Assembly: GCA_023376005.1 (NCBI GenBank)
Contig: CM042157.1
Location: 86,390,306-86,454,305 of the forward strand
Reading direction: 5' to 3'
Length of the DNA stretch: 64,000 nt
Source of the DNA: Doryteuthis pealeii
Taxonomy: Eukaryota > Mollusca > Cephalopoda > Myopsida > Loliginidae
The notes beneath the pieces are model-generated. The model saw only the letters and a list, made by a program, of their open reading frames with translations, had not been told where the DNA came from and did not search any database. The position numbers and the translations under genes were made by a program. This document shows positions 41,265 through 51,215 of this stretch, in pieces. Numbering within the stretch: position 1 is the first letter of the stretch; each line of letters begins with the position of its first letter.

Positions 41265-41472
41265 ATTTGATAATAACGGGATTGAAAGAAATATGAGAGT
41301 CTCTGATAATCTCCAAGCATAAGCCAGAGAACTTTGACCCTAAAATTATAGAGATTCGGTTTAAAGTTCTAAAATTGCATTGTCTTACAAGACAATAGTC
41401 TGGTGGATATAATAATTGGTCAATAATTATTAATAATTAATTATCTAGTAATACATTTCTAGGAATGTGGTG

Positions 41473-41605
41473 AGTTCCACTGGCGCAGTGGTTAACTCGC
41501 TGGATTACGACATCATAGTAAGCGATTTTCGAGAATCTGTAGGTTCCTAGTTCGATACCCGCCCTGGCCAACTCAGCGTATGAGAAGCACAGGGATCCCC
41601 CCCCC
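41473..41605 (+). mobile_element. Chimeric SINE: second-type tRNA head on a tRNA-Lys-like body
   Basis: Head GGCGCAGTGGTTAACTCGCTGG, then AGGTTCCTAGTTCGATACCC and CAACTCAGCGTATGAG of the tRNA-Lys-like SINE. The head differs from all OK-type copies, so template switching or head replacement is likely. Confidence 0.6.
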
Positions 41606-41702
41606 AAAAAAAAAAACCCAAATAAAATGTCTGGCATTCTTAGACGATTAATTGACATTGTTATTTGAATTATTCCGTCCATTCCTTTCGCTTTTATTGT
41701 TT

Positions 41703-41925
41703 AACGGTAATGGTCCCCGTGGCGTATTGGCTAACGTGCTGGACTGCGACATTGTAGTAAGCAAGTTCAAGCTCCAGCCACTCTATTACGGTCAATTTCG
41801 GACTAATACCCTGGTGAAAGGTATGAATCCCCTCCTCCACCCACTATCGGTTAAATAGTATCACAACGTTCTTTGGCATTACATAACCCACAAAGGTTGA
41901 TATGCCAAGAAACCAAACCGTTATT
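41703..41925 (+). mobile_element. tRNA-derived SINE sharing the family A tail
   Basis: Head GTGGCGTATTGGCTAACG, B-box-like CAAGTTCAAGCTCC, body GGACTAATACCCTGG, and then a 3' end GGCATTACATAACCCACAAAGG with TTGATATGCC that matches family A's tail. Sharing of a 3' tail between SINEs and the LINE that mobilises them is well established. Confidence 0.7.
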
Positions 41926-41970
41926 GTTTGTATTCTAAGACAAGGTGTTAAAAATGTTAACATTTCTATA

Positions 41971-42235
41971 TGGGGCCGGTTTAGCTCAGTCGGTAGAGCG
42001 TTCGGCTAGAAACCACAAGGTTCCTAGTTCAATATCACCCCCACCCCGCCAACTCAGCGTATGAGTAGCACAGGGATCTATGCGGTAAAGTAAGGAGCTA
42101 ATGGTAGGTGTGGCACTCCATCTCAGACGCTAAAAATAATCTCCTTGGTCTAGTGATAGTAAAAAGGGGATAGACTCCCTAGCTGCATGACTGATACCGA
42201 CATCAGGCCGCCGCGACGACTTTACTTTTACTTAT
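41971..42235 (+). mobile_element. tRNA-Lys-like SINE (OK-type), full length
   Basis: GGTTTAGCTCAGTCGGTAGAG (A box), GTTCCTAGTTCAATATC (B box) and the complete body to GCGACGACTTTACTTTTAC. Confidence 0.85.
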
Positions 42236-42239
42236 ATAT

Positions 42240-42430
42240 TGATACTCGTGTTCCTAAATTGTACGACCGTTATCATCTTGCAACACGCTCTGATTAAAAA
42301 TGAGACCGTCAAAATCGTCCAAGATTAAAATGTAAATCCTGATTATCTGTTGTTGCTATCCGCCGAATTCTTATTTCTTCACCTCAGCTAAATATTGGAC
42401 CATTCCGTTTTATTATAGAGAAGGGAAGGA
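42240..42430 (-). repeat. Interspersed repeat, family R1 (minus)
   Basis: Reverse complement of 17656-17885 (GTACGACCGTTATCATCTTG). It directly follows the SINE. 42431-42725 is unassigned. Confidence 0.6.
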
Positions 42431-42726
42431 AAAGGACCTGCTACACGGAAGATATAATAAGAAAACAAAGAAAGAGAGTAGTGGAAATATATAGAGAGAG
42501 GTTGAGCGGGTGGAAGTGATAACGCTAATATATTTCACTCGAAAAGAAGAAGAGAAGAAAAAGAAAAAAAATGAGTAAGAGAAAGTTAAGTCAGGATTAT
42601 TATATTTTTACATATTGAAATATTTAGCAATAGCTCTTAAGTAAATATATCAAATTTCTAATTTCTAAATGTTTGCCGAATTTGCTGGTCGTGGTAATAT
42701 AATTGTATATAATCCCCCCTCTCTCT

Positions 42727-42727
<1 letters not shown>

Positions 42728-42770
<43 letters not shown>

Positions 42771-42945
42771 CATATATATATATATATACATACATATATA
42801 CATACATATATATATGCATACATACACATATATATAATATACATACATATATATATATACTTACATACATATATACATACATACATATATATGTGTGTGT
42901 GTGTGTGTGTATGTGTGTGTGCGTGTGTGCGTGTGTGTGTGTGTT
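42728..42945. repeat. (TA/TACA)n and (TG)n microsatellite
   Basis: TA tract, then TACA-rich, then TG tract to 42945. 42946-43640 after it shows no recognised repeat or gene. Confidence 0.95.
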
Positions 42946-43647
42946 TGTGAAAAACAATACAGCGGTTTGTATCGTGATGACAGACAGGAGGTTGATAAGG
43001 CTTTTCAAGAATCACAGTTTAAATATTGAAGTAATGTCGAATTAACTCTTTACTTGAAACCGCTCATAGCGCCTCTCTCATCACTGCGATTCTACCATAA
43101 GCTGTTTACAGCGGCTCTCGCACGTGTCACTTGTTTACATTGAAAATAATAATAATAAAGGGACTTTAGACTATGAGTTTTGAGATCAATAGATAGTGAA
43201 CTGTGAAATATCACATTATACAGACAAAAAAGAATACCAGCGAAAGTTGTTAGAGCCTTGGGGAAAATTTGGTCGGCATTACCTGAGAACAAGTCAATTT
43301 TGTAGACGTTCCATTTAACCTGAATAATGGTAGATGATAGGCCAGGAGAAAAGCTAATTACATACCGGTAGATATTGATAAAAAGTCAGACTGTCCATCC
43401 ACAGCTTAGCAACGAATTCCAGCAACGCTAAAATCCTCGACAAAGCTAAAAATGGAAGACGAACCAGAAAACAAAATAGTCGAGATTTGTAGGAAATTGA
43501 ATTCAATTCACAGCAATAACCAAACCAACGGAAGATGGATAAAGAAAAAGAAATATGTTTCAACTCACTCGACTACAGCAAGTTAAGATAAACGTGGCAA
43601 GAATATTTTTCCATTTAATAATAAAGCATTGGTAATTTTCACTTTTA

Positions 43648-44060
43648 GTTGTTAAAATTCCTAGCATAAGATTGTGCGTTCGCATTATCTGAAATGAACT
43701 TAATTGTTATTAAGAACACATTCTATGATATTTTTGTGTTAAAGCATGCAGTTGTATTGTTTTCGAAACGATTCTAAGATTTGTATATTTCGCACGGAGA
43801 CTTTAAAATTGGCTACCGTCTTGTTCAAAGTGAAAGTCAGTTGGCTAAATTCCTAGCATAAAATTATCTGAAATGAACTTAATTGTTATTAAGAACACAT
43901 TTTATGATATTTTTGTGTTAAAGCATGCAGTTGTATTGTTTTCGAAAAAGTTTCTAAGATTTATTTATTTCGCACGGAGACTTTCAAAATAGCTACCGGC
44001 TTAGTTCAAAGTGAAAGTCGAGGGAGGTTACTCTAATTGCCTTATTTGCTAGGTATTTTG
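43648..44060 (+). repeat. Tandem repeat, ~200-bp unit, two copies (third at 44345)
   Basis: ATTATCTGAAATGAACTTAA, GTTAAAGCATGCAGTTG and TATTTCGCACGGAGACTTT occur at 43683-43845 and 43861-44020. The latter half appears again at 44350-44490. No coding recognised. Confidence 0.8.
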
Positions 44061-44089
44061 ACAATTAAAGGTGAAAATTACCAATCTTT

Positions 44090-44194
44090 TTATCTAAATT
44101 CTTATTTAGTTTCATTAGCCATTCTAATTTAATATAATATTTTATTATATTAAAGTTTAAATACTTGCATCCGGAGGGTGCATATATTTGCTAG
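44090..44194 (+). mobile_element. Helitron-like family G, 3' end
   Basis: TTAGTTTCATTAGCC and the terminal hairpin GCATCC-GGA-GGGTGC, ending GCTAG before T. The 5' part is absent. Confidence 0.7.
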
Positions 44195-44242
44195 TTCTTC
44201 TAATATCTTTATAGTATTTCTTCCAGCTAGACCAATATATAT

Positions 44243-44323
<81 letters not shown>

Positions 44324-45027
44324 ATATATGCATATAGATAGGGTTTGGATACTGTTTTCGAAAAAGTTTCTAGGATTGGTTTATTTCGCACGGAGACTTT
44401 CAAAATAGCTACCGGTTTAGTTCAAAGCGAAAGTCAAGGGAGGTTACTCTAATTGCCTTATTTGCTAGGAATTTTGACAACTAAAGGTGAAAATTACCGA
44501 AACATTTTGCTAAATCTGTTGAAGAAATTCTTTATCCCAAACTATTTGAAAATAGGTTATTCTTGCATGAAGAATACAGAATTAAAATCATAATTCAAGT
44601 TTTGCCAATTTATATATTAATACGCTTGTTCCAAAATCTTCCGCCTATTATAATCCTGCAACACCCTCTGCTTAAATATGAGATCGTCCAAATTGTTCAA
44701 GATCCGATCCAAAGATGTAAATCCAGATTATCTTGTGTCACTTAATTGCAGATTTCTTATTTGTCCCATTTTATTTCACCCAATTTTAAAAATGAAACAT
44801 TCCAAATGGTCTTACGTTCTTTTAATGCCCCACGTAAAATTAGAATAAACTGGAGAAAAAAAAAAGAACTTACATGTTTATTGTTGTGATGTTAATTCAA
44901 CAGTAAAAAAGAAGTCAAATCGAGGTAGGGTAAAATGAGACAAGTGTATTTACAATAAGGTACAAGCACGGCTAGCTTGCCGCTAAACGGTAACAGTACA
45001 ACCTTTTCACTCGGTGTCTCACTATTT

Positions 45028-45085
45028 ATAGTGAGAACCGGTGTATATTCTCCACTGTAGTTCCTACAGTGGAGAATATACACCG
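45028..45085. repeat. Palindrome, ~28-bp arms
   Basis: GAACCGGTGTATATTCTCC and its complement around CTGTAGTTCCTACAG. Repeated, with errors, at 46325-46382. Confidence 0.85.
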
Positions 45086-45356
45086 GTATATACGCCGGTA
45101 CAACATTTATTTTATTTGTAAAATTGAAATTGTGAATTATGCAATATATTTTGGTAATCTTGATTTTATATTGTTTACGCTATGTTTTATCTTAATGAAT
45201 ATGAGCAAAAATCTCGGTTATAAATCTTAAAAGAAATCAATTAACAAGAAAATAACTTTTTCATTTTATTATTTACTTTCTAATTTAACTAAATAGTTAA
45301 ATTAGAAATAGCAATGAATAAAGATTATGGAATAGTTAATAGTTGTTATCTCTCTT

Positions 45357-45456
45357 NNNNNNNNNNNNNNNNNNNNNNNNNNNNNNNNNNNNNNNNNNNN
45401 NNNNNNNNNNNNNNNNNNNNNNNNNNNNNNNNNNNNNNNNNNNNNNNNNNNNNNNN
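45357..45456. other. Assembly gap (100 N)
   Basis: Exactly 100 N, a conventional placeholder for unknown length. It lies inside a family G Helitron-like sequence whose two ends flank the gap. Confidence 0.99.
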
Positions 45457-45503
45457 ATTAAACAAGTTTAAATACTTGCATCCGGAGGTGACAATATTGC
45501 TAG

Positions 45504-46792
45504 TCTTCAATATCATTTATATATTCTTCCAGCTAGACCAATATATATATATATAATATATATATATATAATAATATATAATATATATATGTGTGTTGTG
45601 TTCGTTGGTGTTGTGTGGTGAAATATGCATAATAATAGGGTTTGATACGCTTCGAAAAAGTTTCAGACTGTTATTTCGCACGGAACTTTCAAAATACGCT
45701 ACCGTTTAGTTCCAAAGCGAAATCAAGAGTTACTCTAATTGCCTTATTTGCTAGAATTTTGACAATCTTAAAGTGAAATTACCGAAACATTTGGCTAAAA
45801 TCTGTGAAGAAATTCCTTAAAATCCCAAAACTATTTGAAAATAGTATTTCTGGCAAATAAGAATACAGAATTAAAATCATAATTCCAAGTTTTTCCAAAT
45901 TAATATTAATACGCTTGTTCCCCAAAATCATTCCGCCTATATAATCTGCAAACACCCTCTGCTTAAAATATGACATCTCCAAATTTTCAAGATCCGATCC
46001 AAAGATGTAAATCCAGATTATCTTGTGTCCACTTAATTGCAATTTCTTATTTCTCCCCATTTTATTTCACCCAATTTTAAAAATGAAACATTCCAAAATG
46101 TCTTACGTTCTTTTATGCCCCAAACGTAAAATTAGAATAAACATGGAGAAAACAAAAAAGAACTTACAGTTTATTTTGATGTAATTCCAACAGTAAAAAA
46201 AGTCAAATCGAGGTAGGGTAAAATGCAACAAGTGTTACTTACAATAAGCGTACAAGAGCACGGCTAGCTTGCCGCTAAACGTAACAGCTCACAACCTTTT
46301 CACTCCGAGTGTCTCACATATATAGTGAGAACGGTTGTATATTCTCCACTGTAGTCCTACAGTGGAAGAAATATACACCGTATATACGCCGGTATACAAA
46401 CATTTATTTTTATTGTTAAAAATTGAAAATAGAATTATGCAATATAATTTGGTAATCCTTGATTTTATATTGTTTACGCTATGTTTTATCTTAAGAATAT
46501 GAGCCAAAAAAAAATCCCTTCGCGTTATTTAAAAATTTGTTCTTTTAAAAGAAATCAATTAACAAGAAGAAATAACTGTCATTTATTATTTACTTTCTAA
46601 AATTTAACTAAATAGTATAAATTAGCGAAAAATTTAGCAATAATAAAGCATGATGGAAAGTTTAATATTTTCTATTTTCATATACACCCCTTATGTTCAA
46701 AATTCTATTATCGATTACCTCACTAAATCTAATCTAATTATTTTTTACATTAAAACTTAAATACTTGCCACCGGATAATGCAATATTTCCTA
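45504..46792 (+). repeat. 1.3-kb unit, second copy, rich in single-base indels
   Basis: Co-linear with 44195-45503 but with frequent one-base insertions and deletions (for example TTAAAATCCCAAAACTATTTG against a shorter form upstream). It ends in a degraded family G terminus (TTTCCTAG at about 46785-46792). Confidence 0.75.
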
Positions 46793-47214
46793 GTAAGAGA
46801 TATAATTGCTAATAGATGTTATTATTAATTACTTGTAACCATATAATTGCCAAACCTCTTGCAGACCTAAGAAATACGCTGAGTGCCATCCCTCTATCAG
46901 GCAAATTTCTCCAACTATATATTTTCCGCAGTCGTGTTTTTATCACTTAATTTGTCGGAAATAATGTAATATTTAAAGCCCCCCCGCCAAATTTATCGGC
47001 AAATCAATGTAAATATTATTACACCATCCCTTTTAAGCATACAGAGAAAAGGTAAATAAAGAATTATTATACTTTTTTACATACTGAACTACTTCAATAG
47101 CTCTTAAGTAAACATATAATACATCTAAATTTAAATTATCATACTGTGGTATATCCACAGGTCCTGCTAGTAGGAATTATTCTAACTATACAATATTATC
47201 CACCACTTAAAATT

Positions 47215-47640
47215 AACACCAACATCCTTAAATAATTTTCCTTTGCTGCATAACTGAAGTTCCATTCTACGACCACCAAGGCAATTGGTATATAAAATAC
47301 GATGGTATTTCGATAGGTTCGGCTTTGGGTCCAATCTTCAGCAATTTCTACATGGCTCACCTTGAAAATAAAGTATTTAACATTATAAATAGACCCGATC
47401 ACCTATGTTCGTTACGTCGATGATAATATCCTCGTAAATAGCACGAATTAACTCTATGAACTTCAACAAGCCTTCCAACAAATCTTTGTCGTCAATTTTA
47501 CACTATGAATTAAAACATAATAATCAACTCCCATTGTTGATTAGTGATGACACTAACGACAACACTTTCATCACTTATACACTACGAATATTGGGTAGAC
47601 CATTGTTAGCGTGTTATTTGAGCCTCCGTTGATATAATTT
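47215..47640 (+). pseudogene. Penelope-like element reverse transcriptase, decayed
   Basis: In one frame from 47252 the peptide reads ITEVPFYDHQGNWY, then DGISIGSALGPIFSNFYM and AHLENK. After a one-base shift near 47402 it gives YVRYVDDNILV, and after further shifts ELKHNNQLP. The order (G..GS.LGP...F..M..LE, then a YxDD box, then N.LP) is that of Penelope-like RTs (established family knowledge). At least three frame breaks and several stops make it dead. The region follows the gap and may hold sequencing errors, so some breaks could be artefacts. Sequence 46793-47214 before it is unassigned. A hammerhead lies 470 bp downstream. Confidence 0.72.
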
Positions 47641-47679
47641 AAACAATTCCAATTTTATTTTTTCTGTGGACAGTATGAA

Positions 47680-47750
47680 AGGTAAAATGGATATGAATCC
47701 GACAATATGTGTAGAAAGTTTCTAGAAAAAACAAGATGTTAATAGTTAAT
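47680..47750 (-). repeat. Family F ribozyme-repeat end
   Basis: GAAAGGTAAAATGGATATGAATCC, GACAATATGTGTAGAAAG and ACAAGATGTTA match the left flank at 37079-37142. The ribozyme itself is not included. Confidence 0.65.
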
Positions 47751-48106
47751 GTTAAAATTTCGAATATGATAAGGATCCCGACACTACGAATTTGTCATCA
47801 TTACAGATTCCTGAAACTTTCCATCTTCATCAATTGTACTGTTGGACTTATTATATTTTTAAAACTTGCTTTTGTAGCTGGAACATATTCTTGAACTTTT
47901 TGATATTTATATACACTTTTATCTCAAACTCTGTTGAGCTTTTTTTAATTATAAAAATGCTTCTAATTTTAAAAATAAAATTTATTTTATTTTTAACATA
48001 AAATACGCATTTAAAATGTTTTTTTTGAAAATTCCGGTACTTATCGAGAGCGTTTTGTGCCTCGTGATTAACGATATATTTATTTCATCTTTCCTTTTAT
48101 ACATAG

Positions 48107-48157
48107 TTGCTTTGACAAAGACCGCTTCATATGGTCGAAACAGATTTCTGTCAGCGA
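48107..48157 (+). ncRNA. Hammerhead-like ribozyme, family F, U3-A8 core
   Basis: Stem I TTGCT (48107-48111) with AGCGA (48153-48157; one G-U); core TTGACAA (U3 at 48112, A8 at 48117); stem II GACC/GGTC; GAA at 48137-48139; stem III ACAG ATTT CTGT; position 17 C (GUC). Both partners of the C3-G8 pair are changed to a complementary U-A. The same pair of changes is seen at 37212/37217 and 26814/26819. Confidence 0.7.
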
Positions 48158-48191
48158 AACTATTAAACATCTTGTTTTTTCTACAAACATT

Positions 48192-48192
<1 letters not shown>

Positions 48193-48262
<70 letters not shown>

Positions 48263-48300
48263 ATATATATATATATATAATATAATATAATATAATATAA
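48193..48300. repeat. (CA)n/(TA)n microsatellite
   Basis: CA tract 48193-48243, then TA and TATAA units. Confidence 0.95.
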
Positions 48301-48354
48301 TAGATAAATATATAAAGGTTTTACATATCTATTTATTAGGTGACAAAGGAACAA

Positions 48355-48395
48355 TCACAACCATATTGGTTTCATGCGATGCAATCATCAGGTGA
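48355..48395 (-). ncRNA. Hammerhead ribozyme, type I, intact core
   Basis: Stem I TCAC/GTGA, core CTGATGA, stem II TGC/GCA around ATC, GAA, stem III ACCA/TGGT, position 17 U, all read on the minus strand. Mirror copy of 48415-48455. Confidence 0.82.
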
Positions 48396-48414
48396 AGATG
48401 TTTCAAATGTTTCT

Positions 48415-48455
48415 TCACCTGATGATTGCATCGCATGAAACCAATATGGTTGTGA
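48415..48455 (+). ncRNA. Hammerhead ribozyme, type I, intact core
   Basis: Stem I TCAC (48415-48418) with GTGA (48452-48455); core CTGATGA (48419-48425); stem II TGC/GCA; GAA (48437-48439); stem III ACCA ATA TGGT (48440-48450); position 17 U (48451). Confidence 0.83.
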
Positions 48456-48622
48456 TTGTTCCTTTGTCACCTAATAAATAGATATGTAAAACCTGTATAT
48501 ATTTATCTTATTATATTATATAACAGCTCTATTTTATATTGAGCACTCTACCAATAATACTGCCTTTGGTACACCATTCCAGCAAAAGCTGAAACAGTGA
48601 CCATCTCACACTATTATATATA

Positions 48623-49273
48623 CTAGCAAATATATGCACCCTCCGGGTACAAGTATTTAAGTTTTAATGTAATAAAATATTGTATTAAATTAGAAAGGCT
48701 AATGAAACTAAATAAGAATACAAATAAAAAGATTTGAAACAGAGGGGGTATAATAAAAGATTTGAAACAGAATGAGTATAATAAAAATGGAACAACTGAA
48801 ACTTACTCTTCCATCACTCTCGTCTTTCATTGTTATTTTTTCTAATTTAAGTATTTAGTTAAAAGAGGAAGTAAAGAATAAAATGACAGTTATTTTATCT
48901 TGTTAATGGATTTCATTTAAAATTCCTTGAAGAGATTTTTGCTTATATTGATTAAAATAAAACCAAACAGTTAGAAATCAATAATACTAAGCACATATTT
49001 ATTAAATTTGATTTTTTAATATTAATATGCAAATTAGCCTTCACGTTCACACTGTAAAACCGCTATTTGTTGTATATATAAATATAATTGCATGTTGTCA
49101 ATATGTAGACATAGTTAACAGTATTAATAATGTAAGACAATTTTATTAATAATTGAGGTTTAGATATAAATAAAATCATGGAGAATGAGATGTCAATAAC
49201 TAAGAGAATTGTGACTTGAGTAGGAATATAGTTTCGTTTACAGACAGAAAAACACTCAATCTCCATTATAATA
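48623..49273 (-). mobile_element. Helitron-like element, family G (minus), nearly full length
   Basis: The 3' CTAG end is at 48623-48626 and the 5' start TATAATGGAGATTGAG lies near 49273. The terminal hairpin is partly decayed (GTACCC-GGA-GGGTGC). An internal duplication of TATAATAAAAGATTTGAAACAG occurs at 48740-48790. Confidence 0.8.

Positions 49274-49303
<30 letters not shown>
49274..49303. repeat. (TA)n tract
   Basis: Short TA tract at the Helitron 5' end. 49304-49735 after it is unassigned, with a GC-rich patch (GGGACGCCCCCCGCCC) near 49415. Confidence 0.9.
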
Positions 49304-49304
<1 letters not shown>

Positions 49305-49734
49305 ATAAGGATAGTTAGCTTGAATTGCCAACTACGTTATGAGGAAGCATTAAAGCCTTTTCTACTGGTAGTTGTTAGAATTCTTGTTTTATTCAGTCGG
49401 TTCAGATTCTGCGAGGGACGCCCCCCGCCCAGCCGCGTCCTCGTTCTTCTGTAATATTTGTCCCTTATGAACGTAAATGGAAAAAAAAAATCGATCCAGG
49501 AAAAACGCCAGATGTTTTTCCGTGAGGCCGTTTAACATTTCTACCGTTTTACCTTGTCACCTGTAGGTCACTTGAAATCGCAGGGAAACTTTTATTTATT
49601 TATGAATAAATTAGAAAATATGAATAATGTATTCCTGATTTTGTCTATTTATATCTATACGTATATGTAAATTACAGCTATATATTTCTGTTTCTTTGTC
49701 TGTTTACCCACCCTCTCTCTTTCTCTCTCTCTTT

Positions 49735-49895
49735 ATACATTATATATATATATATAATATATTATATATATAATATATATATATTTATATATATATTAAC
49801 AAATTATTAACAATTATTTATAAAATTATAATAATATTAAAAATGATAATAAAAACAATAATAATAATAACACTAATAATAACAATTACAACAAT
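49735..49895. repeat. (TA)n and (AAT/ATA)n tracts
   Basis: TA to 49797, then AAT-type repeats with CACTAAT interruptions to about 49895. Confidence 0.9.
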
Positions 49896-49955
49896 AATAA
49901 ACACAACCTATTTAAATAGAAAATGGAATAGCCCATTGTTGTACGGTTTCCAAAT

Positions 49956-49995
49956 ACCTTGAAGATGGCCCACGATAGGGCGGAAAGTACTTGGT
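49956..49995 (+). ncRNA. Hammerhead-like ribozyme, C3 is U
   Basis: Stem I ACC/GGT; core TTGAAGA; stem II GCCC/GGGC with loop ACGATA; GAA; stem III AGTACT; position 17 U. U3 faces G8 (wobble). Related to 9937 by stem III. The host repeat extends to about 50060, where AATCCGGCAATACG resembles the complement of the TGTCGGATT motif. Confidence 0.6.
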
Positions 49996-50144
49996 CTATG
50001 ACATATGGCAAATACATCAGCCAATTTTCGCCAGATATTGCAAAAATAATCCGGCAATACGAAAAAAACAAAGGACAAAACTTGCAGACAAAAAATAACT
50101 GCATTATTTAACTATGTATGCCTACAAGAAAAAATGCTGCCTAA

Positions 50145-50146
<2 letters not shown>

Positions 50147-50204
<58 letters not shown>

Positions 50205-50245
50205 GTATGTATATATATATGTATATATATATATGTAAATATATA
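50147..50245. repeat. (CA)n/(TA)n microsatellite
   Basis: CA tract 50147-50192 and TATG/TA to 50245. Confidence 0.95.
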
Positions 50246-50249
50246 TAAG

Positions 50250-50479
50250 TTCTTTCACCACACCTACCATCAGATCCTTACATGACCACACAGATCCCTG
50301 TGCTACTCATACACTGTTGGCGAGGGTCAATATCGAACTAGGAACCTTGTGGTTTCTAGCCGACCGCTCTATAGACTGAGAGGTGTGTTAAAAATTTGTC
50401 GAGATTGAAGTTGTATTTAACAAGATTGAAATAAAAAATGAATGGAACGATCATTTCTTTCAGCAAACAATATATATAT

Positions 50480-50480
<1 letters not shown>
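50250..50480 (-). mobile_element. tRNA-Lys-like SINE (minus), truncated, with duplicated flank
   Basis: SINE part 50250-50388. The flank 50388-50465 (GTGTGTTAAAAATTTGTCG, TTGTATTTAACAAGATTG) recurs after the next SINE copy at 50827-50900, so SINE plus flank was duplicated as a segment. Confidence 0.72.
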
Positions 50481-50512
<32 letters not shown>

Positions 50513-50513
50513 T
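50468..50513. repeat. (TA)n tract
   Basis: TA repeats between the two SINE segments. Confidence 0.93.
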
Positions 50514-50595
50514 GGTACAGATTCTAAGGGCCCTTAAATAAAAACCTATAACTAAACCAGTTTTTGGTGTTGTGATGTAAGTAAAAATGAATATA

Positions 50596-50838
50596 TAGTA
50601 AAGTCGTCGGGGTGGCATAAAGTCGGTAACAGCCAATCAGCGAGGGAGTCTGTCCCCTTTTCACTAGCGCTAGACGGAGATTGCTTTTGCGTCTGAGGAG
50701 GAGCGCCACACCTACCATCATCTCCTTACATTACCACACAGAATCCTGTGCTACTCATACGCTGAGTTGGCGAGGGCCGGTATCGAACTAGGAACCTTGT
50801 GGTTTTTAGCCGAACGCTCTACCGACCGAGGAGTGTGT
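50596..50838 (-). mobile_element. tRNA-Lys-like SINE (OK-type, minus)
   Basis: From GTAAAGTCGTCGGGGTGGC to GTAGAGCG-type head (CTCTACCGACCGAGG). Full length apart from the extreme head. Confidence 0.82.
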
Positions 50839-50931
50839 TAAAAATGTGTCACGATTGAAGCTGTATTTGACAAGATAGAAATAAACATTGAATCGAACGT
50901 TAATTTTTAAAGTTAAGTGGTATAGTCAAAG

Positions 50932-50968
50932 AGCCTACCTGAGTTTCACCTTTCGTATCGTCAGGACT
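50932..50968 (-). ncRNA. Hammerhead ribozyme-like, family H1, stem II decayed
   Basis: Minus strand: stem I AGTC/GGCT (with a G-U), core CTGACGA, GAA, stem III AC/GT around TCAG, position 17 A. Stem II does not pair well. The TATTGAGCAC box lies at 51036-51046 in the opposite sense. Confidence 0.55.
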
Positions 50969-51141
50969 ATCTACGATACTCCTGATGATCAGCACAAAAA
51001 AAAAACCTGGGGAGGCTTTGAATATAGGATTTTACTATTGAGCACTTTTATGTCATTAATAACCCCGGATTATTAAGTTAATTTATTTATCGACATTCAA
51101 ATTTGCGGCACTTTCGATATCTAAATAAAGTCACCCCCTCT

Positions 51142-51142
51142 T

Positions 51143-51180
<38 letters not shown>

Positions 51181-51181
51181 C

Positions 51182-51214
<33 letters not shown>
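51142..51214. repeat. (CA)n/(TA)n/(TG)n microsatellite
   Basis: CA, TA, CATATG and TG tracts in sequence. Confidence 0.95.

Positions 51215-51215
<1 letters not shown>

Larger units (their letters stand above)
44195..45503 (+). repeat. 1.3-kb unit, first copy, containing the N gap
   Basis: Runs from one family G CTAG end to the next (45503). It contains (TA)n/(TG)n, the CGCACGGAGACTTTC block, R1 minus, a perfect palindrome (45028-45085) and family G internal sequence. The same order repeats at 45504-46792. Confidence 0.75.
48301..48550. mobile_element. Foldback with two opposed hammerheads and a TATTGAGCAC box
   Basis: Arms 48301-48402 and 48405-48511 are almost identical inverted copies with practically no spacer. 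Each arm contains a ribozyme on its own outward-reading strand (48355-48395 minus, 48415-48455 plus). The box TATTGAGCACT lies at 48537-48547. Confidence 0.85.
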
